Origin: Paraburkholderia gardini
GTDB lineage: Bacteria > Pseudomonadota > Gammaproteobacteria > Burkholderiales > Burkholderiaceae
Assembly (NCBI RefSeq): GCF_907164575.1
Contig: NZ_CAJQYY010000033.1
Span: forward strand, 1-64,000
Direction of reading: 5' to 3'
Length of the DNA: 64,000 nucleotides
In this document: positions 15,296 through 24,114 of the stretch, one piece after another
Layout of the letters: each line of letters begins with the position of its first letter
How positions within the stretch are numbered: the stretch's first letter is position 1
Position numbers and translations under genes: made by a program
The notes under the pieces: model-generated
The model's input: the letters and a program-made list of their open reading frames with translations, nothing else
Told to the model about the DNA's origin: nothing
Database searches by the model: none

Positions 15296-18200
15296 TCAGT
15301 TCCCCGCATCGGTGGCCGGCGGCGCGTCGTTCGGCGCATCGTCACGGTGAAAGCGCGCGCGCACGCGCCGCGCGAGCGAATCGAAGCCGAGATAGATGAC
15401 CGGCGTCGTGAAGAGCGTGAGCAGCTGGCTCACGATCAGACCGCCCGCGATCGCGATACCGAGCGGACGGCGCAGCTCGGAACCGGCGCCGGTTCCTAGC
15501 ATCAGCGGCAGCGCGCCGAGGAGGGCGGCCAGCGTCGTCATCAGGATCGGGCGGAAACGCAGCAGACACGCCTGATAGATCGCCTCGCGCGGCGATTTGC
15601 CCTGTTCGCGTTCGGCTTCGAGCGCGAAGTCGATCATCATGATCGCGTTCTTCTTCACGATGCCGATCAGCAGCACGATGCCGATGATGCCGATGATGTC
15701 CAGATCGTGACCGGTGATGAGGAGCGCGAGCAATGCGCCGAGACCGGCCGACGGCAGCGTCGAGAGAATCGTGATCGGGTGGATGAAGCTCTCGTACAGT
15801 ACGCCGAGCACGATATACATCGTCACGATCGCGGCGAGTATCAGGAACAGTTCGTTCGACAGCGACGCCTGGAACGCGAGCGCCGCGCCCTGGAAACGCG
15901 TCTGGAACGAAGCGGGCAGGGCGATCTCTTTTTCCGCCTGATCGATCGCCTTCACCGCCGCGCCAAGCGACGCGCCGGGCGCGAGGTTGAACGACACGGT
16001 AGTAGCGGGGAACTGGCCCAGATGCGTGACGAGGAGCGGCGCGGGTCGCTCGTGGAAGCTTGCGATCGAGTTGAGCGGCACCTGGCCGCCCGTCGAGGTG
16101 GAAGAGGGCAGATAGATCGAATTGAGCGAATCGATGTAATGCTGCATCGTCGGCTGCGCTTCGAGAATCACGCGGTACTGGTTCGACTGCGTGAAGATCG
16201 TCGAGATGATGCGCTGGCCGAACGCGTCGTAAAGCGCGTTGTCGACCGTGGCCGGCGTGATGCCGTAACGCGCGGCCGTCGCGCGATCGATTTCGACGTA
16301 CACCGACTGTCCGTTTTCCTGCAGGTCGGTGGCGACGTCCGCGAGTTCGGGCGACTGCTTGAGCCGGTCGATGAGCTTCGGCACCCACGTCGCGAACTCG
16401 GTGATATTCGGATCGGTCAGCAGGAACTGGTATTGCGTCGGGCTCACGGTCGAATCGATGGTCAGATCCTGCACCGGCTGCATGTAGAGCGACGCGCCCG
16501 GAATATGCGCGACGTCCTGCTGCAACTGGCGGATCACCTGGCTCGCGGTGTTGCTGCGGTCGTCGCGCGGCTTCAGGTTGATCAGCATCCGGCCGCTGTT
16601 GAGCGTGATGTTGCTGCCGTCCACCCCGATGAACGACGTGAGGCTTTCCACATCCGGATTTTTCAGGATCTGGGTAGCGAGTTCCTGCTGGCGCTCGGCC
16701 ATCGACTGATACGACACCGACTGCGGCGCCTGCGTGATCGCCTGGATCACCCCCGTGTCCTGCACCGGGAAGAAGCCCTTCGGAATCACCACGTAGAGCA
16801 GCGCGGTGAAGACGAGCGTGAGCAGGGCGACGAAGAGCGTGGAGCGCTGGCGATCCAGCACCCATGTGAGCGCGACCGCGTAACGGCCGATCACGTAATC
16901 GATGAACCGGTGCGCCTTCGCCTCGAAGCGATGGCTCTCCTTGGGCGGCGTGTGACGCAGCAGCTTCGCGCACATCATCGGCACGAGCGTGAGCGACACC
17001 ACCGCTGAAATCACGATCGTCACCGCCAGCGTGATCGCGAACTCATGGAACAGGCGCCCGACCACGTCGCCCATGAAGAGCAGCGGAATCAGCACCGCGA
17101 TCAGCGAAACCGTCAGCGAGATGATCGTGAAGCCGATCTGCTTCGAGCCCTTTAGCGCCGCTTCGAGCGGTGGATCGCCTTCTTCCACGTAACGTGCGAT
17201 ATTTTCGATCATCACGATCGCGTCGTCCACGACGAAGCCGGTCGCGATGGTGAGCGCCATCAGCGAGAGGTTGTCGAGCGAGAAGCCGCACAGGTACATC
17301 ACGGCGAGCGTGCCGATCAGCGAAAGCGGCACCGACAGGCTCGGAATGATCGTCGCGTAGATGTTCGCGAGGAACAGGTACATCACGAGCACGACCAGCA
17401 CGACCGACATCAGCAGCTCGAACTCCACGTCGCGCACGGACGCGCGGATCGTGGTGGTGCGGTCGGTGACGACCTCGACGTCGAGCGCCGCGGGCAGCGA
17501 CTGCTGCAACTGCGGCAGCAGCTTCTTGATGTTGTCGACCACCTGGATCACGTTCGCACCCGGCTGGCGCTGCACGTTCAGGATGATCGCCGGCGTGTTG
17601 TCGACCCACGCGCCGAGTTTCGTGTTCTCCGCGCCCTGCACGATGGTCGCGACATCCGTCAGCATGACCGGACGGCCGTTCTTGTACGCGACGACCGCGC
17701 TCTTGTACGCGTCGGCGTCAGTTAACTGGTCGTTGGCGTTGATCGTGTACGCGCGCGTCGGGCCATCGAAATTGCCCTTCGGCGTGTTCACGTTCAGGTT
17801 CGAAATCGTGGTGCGCAGGTCGTCCAGATTCAGGCCGTACGACGCGAGCGCACGCGGGTTCGCCTGAATCCGCACCGCCGGCCGCTGGCCGCCCGAGAGG
17901 CTCACGAGACCCACGCCCGCCACCTGCGAGATTTTCTGCGCGAGACGCGTGTCGGCCAGATCCTGGACCTGTGTCAATGGCAGCGTCTTCGACGTGATCG
18001 CGAGCGTGATGATCGGCGCGTCGGCCGGATTCACCTTCGCGTAGATCGGCGGCGCGGGCAGGTCGGACGGCAGCAGGTTGCCCGCCGCGTTGATCGCGGC
18101 CTGGACTTCCTGCTCGGCGATGTCGAGCGGCAGGTCGAGGCTGAACTGCAGCGTGATGATCGACGAGCCGGCCGAGCTTTGCGAAGACATCTGGTTCAAC

Positions 18201-18427
18201 GACGGCATCTGCCCGAACTGCCGTTCGAGCGGCGCGGTGACCGACGACGTCATCACGTCCGGGCTAGCGCCCGGGTAGAAGGTTTGCACCTGGATCGTCG
18301 GGTAGTCGACTTCCGGCAGCGCCGACAGCGGCAGGAAGCGCAGCGCGACGAGCCCGACCAGCATGATCGCCGCCATCAGCAGGGCGGTGCCGACCGGGCG
18401 CAGGATAAAAGCGCGGGATGGATTCAT
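15296..18427 (-). CDS. mdtB: RND multidrug efflux permease, MdtB-like
   Basis: 1043 residues, the normal length for an RND permease. The start MNPSRAFILRPVGTALLMAAIML fits the cytoplasmic edge and first helix, followed by LPEVDYPTIQV. The helix-4 segment VVDDAIVMIENIARYVEEG carries the conserved acidic pair. Sequence is parallel to the downstream permease, but the long Ala/Ser insert is absent. It lies between the adaptor gene (17-base gap) and mdtC (3-base gap), so the three form one transcript. Together with MdtA and a TolC-like outer-membrane protein, not encoded in the operon, it would export amphiphilic compounds using the proton gradient. Confidence 0.87.
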   Translation of the reverse strand: MNPSRAFILRPVGTALLMAAIMLVGLVALRFLPLSALPEVDYPTIQVQTFYPGASPDVMTSSVTAPLERQFGQMPSLNQMSSQSSAGSSIITLQFSLDLPLDIAEQEVQAAINAAGNLLPSDLPAPPIYAKVNPADAPIITLAITSKTLPLTQVQDLADTRLAQKISQVAGVGLVSLSGGQRPAVRIQANPRALASYGLNLDDLRTTISNLNVNTPKGNFDGPTRAYTINANDQLTDADAYKSAVVAYKNGRPVMLTDVATIVQGAENTKLGAWVDNTPAIILNVQRQPGANVIQVVDNIKKLLPQLQQSLPAALDVEVVTDRTTTIRASVRDVEFELLMSVVLVVLVMYLFLANIYATIIPSLSVPLSLIGTLAVMYLCGFSLDNLSLMALTIATGFVVDDAIVMIENIARYVEEGDPPLEAALKGSKQIGFTIISLTVSLIAVLIPLLFMGDVVGRLFHEFAITLAVTIVISAVVSLTLVPMMCAKLLRHTPPKESHRFEAKAHRFIDYVIGRYAVALTWVLDRQRSTLFVALLTLVFTALLYVVIPKGFFPVQDTGVIQAITQAPQSVSYQSMAERQQELATQILKNPDVESLTSFIGVDGSNITLNSGRMLINLKPRDDRSNTASQVIRQLQQDVAHIPGASLYMQPVQDLTIDSTVSPTQYQFLLTDPNITEFATWVPKLIDRLKQSPELADVATDLQENGQSVYVEIDRATAARYGITPATVDNALYDAFGQRIISTIFTQSNQYRVILEAQPTMQHYIDSLNSIYLPSSTSTGGQVPLNSIASFHERPAPLLVTHLGQFPATTVSFNLAPGASLGAAVKAIDQAEKEIALPASFQTRFQGAALAFQASLSNELFLILAAIVTMYIVLGVLYESFIHPITILSTLPSAGLGALLALLITGHDLDIIGIIGIVLLIGIVKKNAIMMIDFALEAEREQGKSPREAIYQACLLRFRPILMTTLAALLGALPLMLGTGAGSELRRPLGIAIAGGLIVSQLLTLFTTPVIYLGFDSLARRVRARFHRDDAPNDAPPATDAGN

Positions 18428-18444
18428 TCGGTATCAGCCGTGCC

Positions 18445-19950
18445 TTATTCCGCCGACGCCTGTGACGCGTGCTTGTGACGGCGCGCGCCCGATGCAGCGG
18501 CAGCACCCGATGCGTGGGCCGTACCCGACGCAGCCGACGCAGCCGACGCAGCCGACGCAGCCGACGCAGCCGATGCAGCCGATGCAGCCGATGCAGCCGA
18601 TGCAGCCGACGCAGCCGACGCACCGGCCGCGCCCGAAGCAGCCGGAATTGTGATTTTCGCGCCTTCACGCAGGCGGTCAGAACCGTCGATCACGACGCGC
18701 TCGCCGACCTGCAGGCCGGACTGGATGCTGGTGCGCTCTCCGTCCACCGGCCCGACCTTTACCTGCCGCACGGTGACCGTGTTGTCCGGCTTGACCACAT
18801 ACACGAATTGTCCCATCGAACCGTTGAGTACCGCCGACGTCGGCACGATGACGGCATCCTTGATGGCGTTGACGAGCAGGCGCGTATTGACGAACTGGTT
18901 CGGGAACAGCAGGTTGTTCGGGTTCTGGAACATCGCGCGCAGCTTGACCGTGCCGGTGGTGGTGTCGATCTGGTTGTCGACGGTTTCGAGGTAGCCCGCT
19001 TCGAGCGACGTCGTATTGCTGCGGTCATAGGCCGTGACCGACATCTTCGTGCCCGTGCGCATCTGCTTCGTGATGGCCGGCAGATTGTCTTCGGACGTCG
19101 TGAACAGAATGCTGATCGGTTGAAGCTGCGTAATGACGACGATGCCGTTCGTATCGCCCGGAGTCACGTAGTTGCCCGGATCGACCTGGCGCAGGCCCAC
19201 CCGGCCCGAGACCGGCGCCGTGATGCGCGCATAGACGAGATCGAGCTTGAAGGTATCGATGTTCGCCTGGTCCGATTTGACCGTGCCTTCGTACTGTTTG
19301 ACGAGCGACGCCTGCGTGTCCACCTGCTGCCTCGCGATCGAATCCTGCGAGAGCAGCGTCTGGTAGCGCTTCAGATCGAGGCGGGCGGTCTGCAGCAGCG
19401 CCTGGTCTTTCGCGAGCGTGCCCTCGGCGTTCTCAAGCGAGATCTGGTAGGGACGCGGATCGATCTGCGCGAGCACGTCGCCCTTTTTAACCATCTGGCC
19501 TTCCTGGAACGCGACGGTCTGCAGGATGCCGCTCAGCTGGGTACGAACCGTGACGTTCGCAAGCGGCGTGACCGTGCCGAGCGCGGTGAGCACCACGGGC
19601 ATTTCGCCCTGCGTCGCCGTGGCGACGTGTACCGGCTGCGGCACATTGGCGGCATTGCCGCCGCGACCGCCGCGACCAGCGCGTGCGCCGCTCGCGCCAC
19701 CGGCACCACTGGCGCCGGCGGCCGTGGCGCCGCTCGCGCTGCCCCACGGATGCGAGCGCACCAGTACGATGCCCGCGATCACCACGACCGCGACGATCGC
19801 GGCGATCACGCGGCCGCGGTGCCGCTTCGGCGTGGGCGGCGTGCCGTTGCCGGATCCGCCCGGACCGCCGGGTGTGCCAGCGGCACCGGCCGGTCGTTGA
19901 GCGGAGTCATGAGGGCGTGGCGTTTCCGGATGCTTTTGTTGTTCGTCCAT
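18445..19950 (-). CDS. mdtA: RND efflux periplasmic adaptor, MdtA-like, with repetitive C-terminus
   Basis: 501 residues from ATG 19950. The N-terminus is a Pro-rich cytoplasmic tail, then a membrane anchor (RVIAAIVAVVVIAGIVLV), then a Gly/Ala linker. The adaptor core has PVHVATATQGEMPVVLTALGTVTPLANVTVRTQLSGIL, a hairpin of alpha helices, the lipoyl half APVSGRVGLRQVDPGNYV and the beta-barrel part. It bridges the two permeases and an outer-membrane channel. The C-terminus ends in a long Ala-Ala-Ser repeat (about residues 442-477) followed by a basic RRHKH tail, unusual for the family. A longer start upstream exists but would add an unneeded extension. Confidence 0.85.
   Translation of the reverse strand: MDEQQKHPETPRPHDSAQRPAGAAGTPGGPGGSGNGTPPTPKRHRGRVIAAIVAVVVIAGIVLVRSHPWGSASGATAAGASGAGGASGARAGRGGRGGNAANVPQPVHVATATQGEMPVVLTALGTVTPLANVTVRTQLSGILQTVAFQEGQMVKKGDVLAQIDPRPYQISLENAEGTLAKDQALLQTARLDLKRYQTLLSQDSIARQQVDTQASLVKQYEGTVKSDQANIDTFKLDLVYARITAPVSGRVGLRQVDPGNYVTPGDTNGIVVITQLQPISILFTTSEDNLPAITKQMRTGTKMSVTAYDRSNTTSLEAGYLETVDNQIDTTTGTVKLRAMFQNPNNLLFPNQFVNTRLLVNAIKDAVIVPTSAVLNGSMGQFVYVVKPDNTVTVRQVKVGPVDGERTSIQSGLQVGERVVIDGSDRLREGAKITIPAASGAAGASAASAASAASAASAASAASAASAASAASAASGTAHASGAAAASGARRHKHASQASAE
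18530..18619 (-). repeat. Ten tandem 9-bp units inside mdtA
   Basis: On the + strand the unit is GCAGCCGAC or GCAGCCGAT. Four GAC copies, four GAT copies and two GAC copies follow each other without interruption. On the coding strand each unit encodes Ala-Ala-Ser or Ala-Ser-Ala depending on phase. The array is expected to change length by slippage in steps of three residues without breaking the frame. Confidence 0.9.
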
Positions 19951-20392
19951 CGGTTCGGTCAGGTGGCTGGCGTGGAATCGGAAATATGGATTGGCGCGCG
20001 GCGCGTTGCCCGGCGCATGCACGACATCATCGGTAACAGGCTGCCGGCAGGCATTCCGCGTGCGATGCCGGGCACGTGCTGTGCCGGCTCTTACGCCCCG
20101 GCTGATACGTTGATGTCTGTGCCTGCGCGATGCTACGCGAGGCGCGCGGAAAAGAGGTTACACGTGTAATGTTCGGCGACCATGAAAATGCAACGCCGGG
20201 TAGCGCGCGACGCGTTCGCGATGGCCGGGCCAGGTCGGGCGGCGGCGCGTGCCGTCGCGGCCGAAAGCATGATGCTACGTCCCGCCCCTTGTTACAGTCC
20301 AGCGACGTATTTTTCGTTTGATTACCCTGGTTAGAGAAGTGCAAGGCCGGAGCGTTGGGTCCGCGCCCTGGGTTCGACGTGTGACGGGGTGC
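19951..20392. promoter_or_regulatory. Leader region of the mdtABC operon with a palindrome at 20158-20169
   Basis: No gene is visible in this 440-base gap between the iclR stop and mdtA. A perfect 12-bp palindrome TTACACGTGTAA lies at 20158-20169, 208 bases upstream of the mdtA start. It is a plausible operator for a TetR- or MarR-type repressor, although none is encoded next to it; the neighbouring IclR protein is another candidate. I could not assign a promoter with confidence. Confidence 0.35.
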
Positions 20393-21229
20393 TCAGTTGT
20401 CGAGCCGGCGGCCGGGCGTGCCTCCCACTTCGTGGACGATTTTCTCGATGCATTCGAGAAGGGCGGGTGCCGCGCGCTCCATCAGCCATTCGCGTGGGCA
20501 CTGGTGCGCGGAACCCCCGCAATTGACTGCGTAGCGCTCGCCCGAGGGCCCGACGAAGCCGGCCGCGATCGCGTTCAGCCCTTCGTGCCATTCGCCCACG
20601 GCGATCGCGTAGCCGCGGAAGGCGGTTTCCCGCAACGCGGTATGCAGCCGGTTGCCCAGATGGCCCCAGTCATCGCCGGTCGCGGCCTGCACGCCGACGA
20701 GCAGTCTTTCGCGTTCCGGTTCGCTGAGCGCCGCCAGATACGCCCGGCCGACGGCCGTGCGGCACATGTCCATCCGCGAACCCACCTCGAGACGCGATAC
20801 GAGCACCGCCGAGCGTGGCCGGATCGCGTCGATCACGACCATGTCGAGCCGGTCGCGCACGGCGAGATGCACCGAAAGAGCGGTCCGTTCGGCCAGCTCG
20901 ATCAGGAAGGGCCGTGAGCGGGCGCGGATATCGAAATTACGCAGAAAACCGTTGCTCAGTTCGAGCACCGAGGAGGTCAGCACGAAGCGCTCGCTGTCCG
21001 GCAGGCGGAACAGGTAGCCCGCGCCGACGAGCGTGGCGGTGATGCGCGAGACGGTCGGCTTCGGAATGCCGGTGAGTTCGGTGAGCTCGCGGTTGCTGAG
21101 CGGCGCATCGGCGGCGGCGATCCGCCGGAGGACCGTCAGACCGCGTGCCAGTGCTGTCACTTCGTCGCCGGAACCTTCTTTTTCCTGAAGGGGATCGGCG
21201 TTGCCGATAGACGTTTGTCGCTTGTTCAT
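20393..21229 (-). CDS. IclR-family transcriptional regulator
   Basis: 278 residues. A winged-helix DNA-binding domain covers about residues 22-90 (ALARGLTVLRRIAAADAPLSNRELTELTGIPKPTVSRITATLVGAGYL). It is followed by the IclR effector domain (FLIELAERTALSVHLAVRDRLDMVVIDA, MDMCRTAVGRAYLAALS and a C-terminal GFVGPSGERYAVNCGGSA). The ligand cannot be read from the sequence. It is transcribed in the same direction as, and upstream of, mdtABC, 442 bases from mdtA, and is divergent from a DUF1275 gene 600 bases away. Whether it controls either is unknown. Confidence 0.9.
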   Translation of the reverse strand: MNKRQTSIGNADPLQEKEGSGDEVTALARGLTVLRRIAAADAPLSNRELTELTGIPKPTVSRITATLVGAGYLFRLPDSERFVLTSSVLELSNGFLRNFDIRARSRPFLIELAERTALSVHLAVRDRLDMVVIDAIRPRSAVLVSRLEVGSRMDMCRTAVGRAYLAALSEPERERLLVGVQAATGDDWGHLGNRLHTALRETAFRGYAIAVGEWHEGLNAIAAGFVGPSGERYAVNCGGSAHQCPREWLMERAAPALLECIEKIVHEVGGTPGRRLDN

Positions 21230-21426
21230 GTCGTTTTTATGGAACTGTATTTCAATTTAATTGCTTTAATCGACCGGGCGTACGGATAACACAAAATCCC
21301 TGCAAACCTTTTCAAGTGGAGTATTCAGCGGTTTCTTATGATGATTCATTGTATCGGAAGGCTCGGTGTGGGCACGCAGACGTGGGATACTTTTTGCTTG
21401 ACTTGGTCAGCATAAACATAAAAAAT

Positions 21427-21644
21427 GGAATTTCATTTCGAAAGACGATCTACTCATCTTTGTTTCGAATCTTTTCGTCGCGTGGCTGAACGGCACCGGG
21501 TGCGGGTTCAGGCTGGAGCTTAAGGGTTTAGGCAGAGCCTGATGGGAGCGTTCGAATTTCGGATCCCGTCTCTCAGGTTCTAGCACGGCCCTCGGAATGG
21601 CTAGAACTTTTCAAGGCGTCACGGTTACGTGACGCCTTTTTTTT
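21427..21644 (+). ncRNA. Candidate structured small RNA or long leader
   Basis: No protein fits in this stretch, yet it is rich in helices. CTGAAC (21486-21491) pairs with GTTCAG (21506-21511) around an inner GCAC/GTGC stem. GTTCTAGC (21577-21584) pairs perfectly with GCTAGAAC (21600-21607). An 11-bp terminator stem with eight T closes it at 21613-21644. A possible promoter has TTGACT at 21398-21403, with a weak AT-rich -10 17 bases later. It lies between divergent iclR and DUF1275 genes and could be a free sRNA, or an attenuating leader of the DUF1275 gene, whose start is 185 bases on. It matches no RNA family I recognise. Confidence 0.4.
21613..21644 (+). terminator. Strong intrinsic terminator with no coding gene upstream
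   Basis: AAGGCGTCACG (21613-21623), loop GTTA, CGTGACGCCTT (21628-21638) and an unbroken run of T to 21644. The nearest upstream gene is on the other strand and points away, so the transcript it ends is non-coding. Confidence 0.85.
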
Positions 21645-21828
21645 GGCCTGCGCTGGTAAAACCAGATTCGCACAAGGTTCGGTTCGCCCATTTCTGATAT
21701 TTCGCCCCGGTCCGTCGCTGCCCTGGCGGGGGCGAGGCGCAGGCGACTGGTAGACTGGCAGGCAATTCAGCCGCCGCGCCGGCAGTGTGGGCTCCGCGCG
21801 GACATTGTTTCGGGAACGGATCACCATC

Positions 21829-22590
21829 ATGCCGATCAACTATCTCCGGGCGTTCACCTCGCCCGCCCGCACGGACAGCTCAAACCGGCGGCTGGGATGC
21901 GCGCTCGCGTTCGTCGCCGGTGCCGCGAATGCCGGCGGCTTTCTGGCCGTCGGTCAATACACGTCTCATATGTCGGGGATCGTCTCTTCGCTCGCGGACA
22001 ACCTGATTCTCGGGCAGGTGGCATTCGTCGTTTCCGCGGCGGGATCCGTGGCCTCTTTTCTGGCCGGTGCCGCGACCTCCGCCGTGCTGATCAACTGGGG
22101 ACGCCTGCATCGCGCCAGGAGCATCTACGCGACGCCGCTGCTGCTAGAGGCGATCCTGTTGCTCTGTTTCGGGTTGCTGGGTGCAAACCTCGAAGCACAC
22201 CGTGTCTTTTACATACCGACGACGGTTGCGCTGCTGTGTTTTGTGATGGGCCTTCAGAACGCGATGATCACGAAGATCTCGAAGGCTGAAATCCGGACCA
22301 CGCACATGACGGGTCTGGTGACCGATATCGGAATCGAGCTGGGCAAGGGCCTCTACTGGAATCGCGGCACACCGCTGACCGCTCCGCACTATGTCCGCGC
22401 CGATCGCCGCAAGCTCACGCTGTTTGCTTCCCTGCTCGGCATGTTTCTGGCCGGAGGCATTACAGGCGCATTCGGGTTCAAGCAGTTCGGCTTCGTCGCG
22501 ACAGTGCCGCTGGCCGCCGTGCTCCTGACGTTCGCCGGGGTGCCTCTCGGTGACGATCTTGCATCGTTGCGCCGTCGCGGGCGGTTCTGA
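21829..22590 (+). CDS. DUF1275 (YoaK-type) membrane protein
   Basis: 253 residues from ATG 21829; a GTG at 21787 would add 14. It shows the DUF1275 layout of about six membrane helices: RLGCALAFVAGAANAGGFLAVGQYTSHMSGIVSSLADNL, AFVVSAAGSVASFLAGAATSAVLINWG and the conserved ALLCFVMGLQNAMITKIS-AEIRTTHMTG-TDIGIELG region. The family's role is not known to me beyond presumed transport. The gene stands alone. The structured region and terminator upstream may belong to its leader. Confidence 0.8.
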   Translation: MPINYLRAFTSPARTDSSNRRLGCALAFVAGAANAGGFLAVGQYTSHMSGIVSSLADNLILGQVAFVVSAAGSVASFLAGAATSAVLINWGRLHRARSIYATPLLLEAILLLCFGLLGANLEAHRVFYIPTTVALLCFVMGLQNAMITKISKAEIRTTHMTGLVTDIGIELGKGLYWNRGTPLTAPHYVRADRRKLTLFASLLGMFLAGGITGAFGFKQFGFVATVPLAAVLLTFAGVPLGDDLASLRRRGRF

Positions 22591-22678
22591 GACGGCGGTC
22601 TTTGCAGCCGGTGCCGGGTCGTTGTCGCATACGTGCAGGTGAAACCGTCGACGCCGGAACAATGCGAACGCATCTGTG

Positions 22679-22709
22679 AAAAAAAGAAGGCACGGCATCA
22701 AGCCGTGCC
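22679..22709 (-). terminator. Minus-strand intrinsic terminator with no obvious gene
   Basis: GGCACGGC (22689-22696) pairs with GCCGTGCC (22702-22709). On the minus strand the hairpin is followed by TTCTTTTTTTC, so it stops leftward transcription. No convincing minus-strand gene lies immediately to the right (22710-23420); the stretch 22591-22927 otherwise shows nothing. Confidence 0.6.
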
Positions 22710-22960
22710 CGCGACAGGAAAAGGACAGACAGGGTATGGAGGCGTTGTCCTTCGTTCGCAAAAATGGCCGACCCGGGAGGTCAGCCGTTCGATAACCAGT
22801 GCATCGAAGGTTACAGTGCATCGCGGCGGGGATACAGGCCGTCCGGTCGAAAACACTGGTTGGGAAAAGCGAACAATGACATGCCCATGCAGCGTCGCAA
22901 AGGGCGGGAAACGAGGCTTTACACTACATGTTCCTCGCTTCCGGTCCGGATGGTCGTTCA

Positions 22961-23335
22961 ATGTCTGATCGCTCATTAACGCTGAATCGCCACCTGTTCC
23001 GTTATGTGTTCGCGACGTTTTTCGTCACGTTGCCGATGCCGGCTGCGCATGCGGCGAGTTTCGACTGCGGGCAGGCGAAACAGCCCGACGAGCGCGCGAT
23101 CTGCCGGTCGCGGCAGTTGAGCGAGATGGATGTGGAAATGGCGGTGCGTTATGGCACGCTGACGGGTCTCGTCGCCATGGGCACACGCGGCGACATGCAG
23201 GACGAGCAGCGCGCCTGGCTGCACGCGCGCGCGGCTTGCCGTGGTGACCGGCGCTGTCTGCGGGCCTCGTACACGAAGCGCATCGACGTGCTGAAACGCG
23301 AGTACGAACAGCTGAAAAGCCGCGGACCGTTCTAG
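22961..23335 (+). CDS. Exported LprI-like (DUF1311) protein
   Basis: 124 residues from ATG 22961; an upstream ATG at 22928 is possible but adds an unlikely N-terminus. A signal peptide is visible (FRYVFATFFVTLPMPAAHAA). The mature part has the DUF1311 pattern: FDCGQAKQPDERAICRSRQLSEMDVEM, then DEQRAWLHARAACRGDRRCLRASYTKRIDVL, with four Cys likely in two disulfides. Members of this family include LprI, a lysozyme inhibitor; here the target is unknown. The gene stands alone and is convergent with crcB. Confidence 0.75.
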   Translation: MSDRSLTLNRHLFRYVFATFFVTLPMPAAHAASFDCGQAKQPDERAICRSRQLSEMDVEMAVRYGTLTGLVAMGTRGDMQDEQRAWLHARAACRGDRRCLRASYTKRIDVLKREYEQLKSRGPF

Positions 23336-23423
23336 CGCGAACGCGAACGCGAACACGAACCAGCGTACCGGCGGGCAGCGCGTTCCGGACGCGCACACAC
23401 CCGGGCGAAGGCGATGCCCGGAC

Positions 23424-23804
23424 TTACCGCGTGACGAGCGCGACGGTGCCGAGGCCGAGCAGCGTCATGGCGAGCGAACTGCCGACGTGAATGGCTATCT
23501 CGGCGGCGGCCCAGCCGGGCCGGCCCTGCTGCAGATGGCCGACGACTTCGGCGGAAAACGTCGAGAACGTCGATAGTCCGCCCATCAAGCCGGTGATCAC
23601 GAAGAGCCGCCATTCGGGCGCGATGCCCGGATATCGCGCAAATACCGCGATGGCGAGGCCGATCACATATCCAGCGAGGATGTTCGCCGCGAGCGTGCCG
23701 AGCGGCAGCGCAGGCAGCACGGCATTGAGCCGCAGACCGAGAACCCAGCGAAGCAGTGAACCGAGTGCGCCGCCGATGCCGACAGCAAGAATGGACAGAT
23801 ACAT
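23424..23804 (-). CDS. crcB: Fluoride channel CrcB (Fluc)
   Basis: 126 residues, the normal length. Four membrane helices with the family signature: GIGGALGSLLRW at the N-terminus, LPLGTLAANILAGYVIGLA with the conserved GT-x-x-x-N, then TGLMGGLSTFSTFSAE with the polar TFS track that lines the pore. It exports fluoride as a dual-topology dimer. The start at 23804 is chosen because the DNA upstream is a fluoride riboswitch rather than coding; an open frame does run to 23957. It is divergent from the DUF190 gene. Confidence 0.93.
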   Translation of the reverse strand: MYLSILAVGIGGALGSLLRWVLGLRLNAVLPALPLGTLAANILAGYVIGLAIAVFARYPGIAPEWRLFVITGLMGGLSTFSTFSAEVVGHLQQGRPGWAAAEIAIHVGSSLAMTLLGLGTVALVTR

Positions 23805-23885
23805 TGTTGTTAGAGATCCAGGCAGGTCGGTAAACCGGGGCGTATGCGGGCAGACATGGCACTGCCCGCCGGTTTCCCGGACGAG

Positions 23886-23942
23886 GGCAGGCATCATCAG
23901 CCACAAGGGCGGTTTAGGGACAACGGAGAATGCCATCTCCGG
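23886..23942 (-). promoter_or_regulatory. Fluoride riboswitch (crcB motif)
   Basis: On the minus strand 23940-23925 reads GGAGATGGCATTCTCC, the first conserved hairpin. About 40 bases on, CTGATGATGCCTGCC occurs at 23900-23886, the conserved 3' part. These two blocks and their spacing match the fluoride aptamer. It lies 82 bases upstream of the crcB start, so it should turn on channel synthesis when fluoride is present. How it does so (terminator or ribosome-site masking) is not obvious from the sequence. Confidence 0.9.
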
Positions 23943-24114
23943 CCCGCAGTCTATCACCGGGGCGCCGCGTCAGCGGGTCGCGGCGGCCTTCGTGCGGATC
24001 GGCACAGCAACACGGAAGGCGTAAACTAGAATGAAACGACGGCCGCCGCCGATGCGATTTTCGCCTCGCCGACGGGCCCGCCGCCGGAACATCGCTCCTT
24101 GCCGGAGACCGTTC

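Noticed and set aside
18530..18619. CRISPR-like array
   Set aside because: Units are 9 bp without spacers and encode an in-frame Ala/Ser tail of MdtA.
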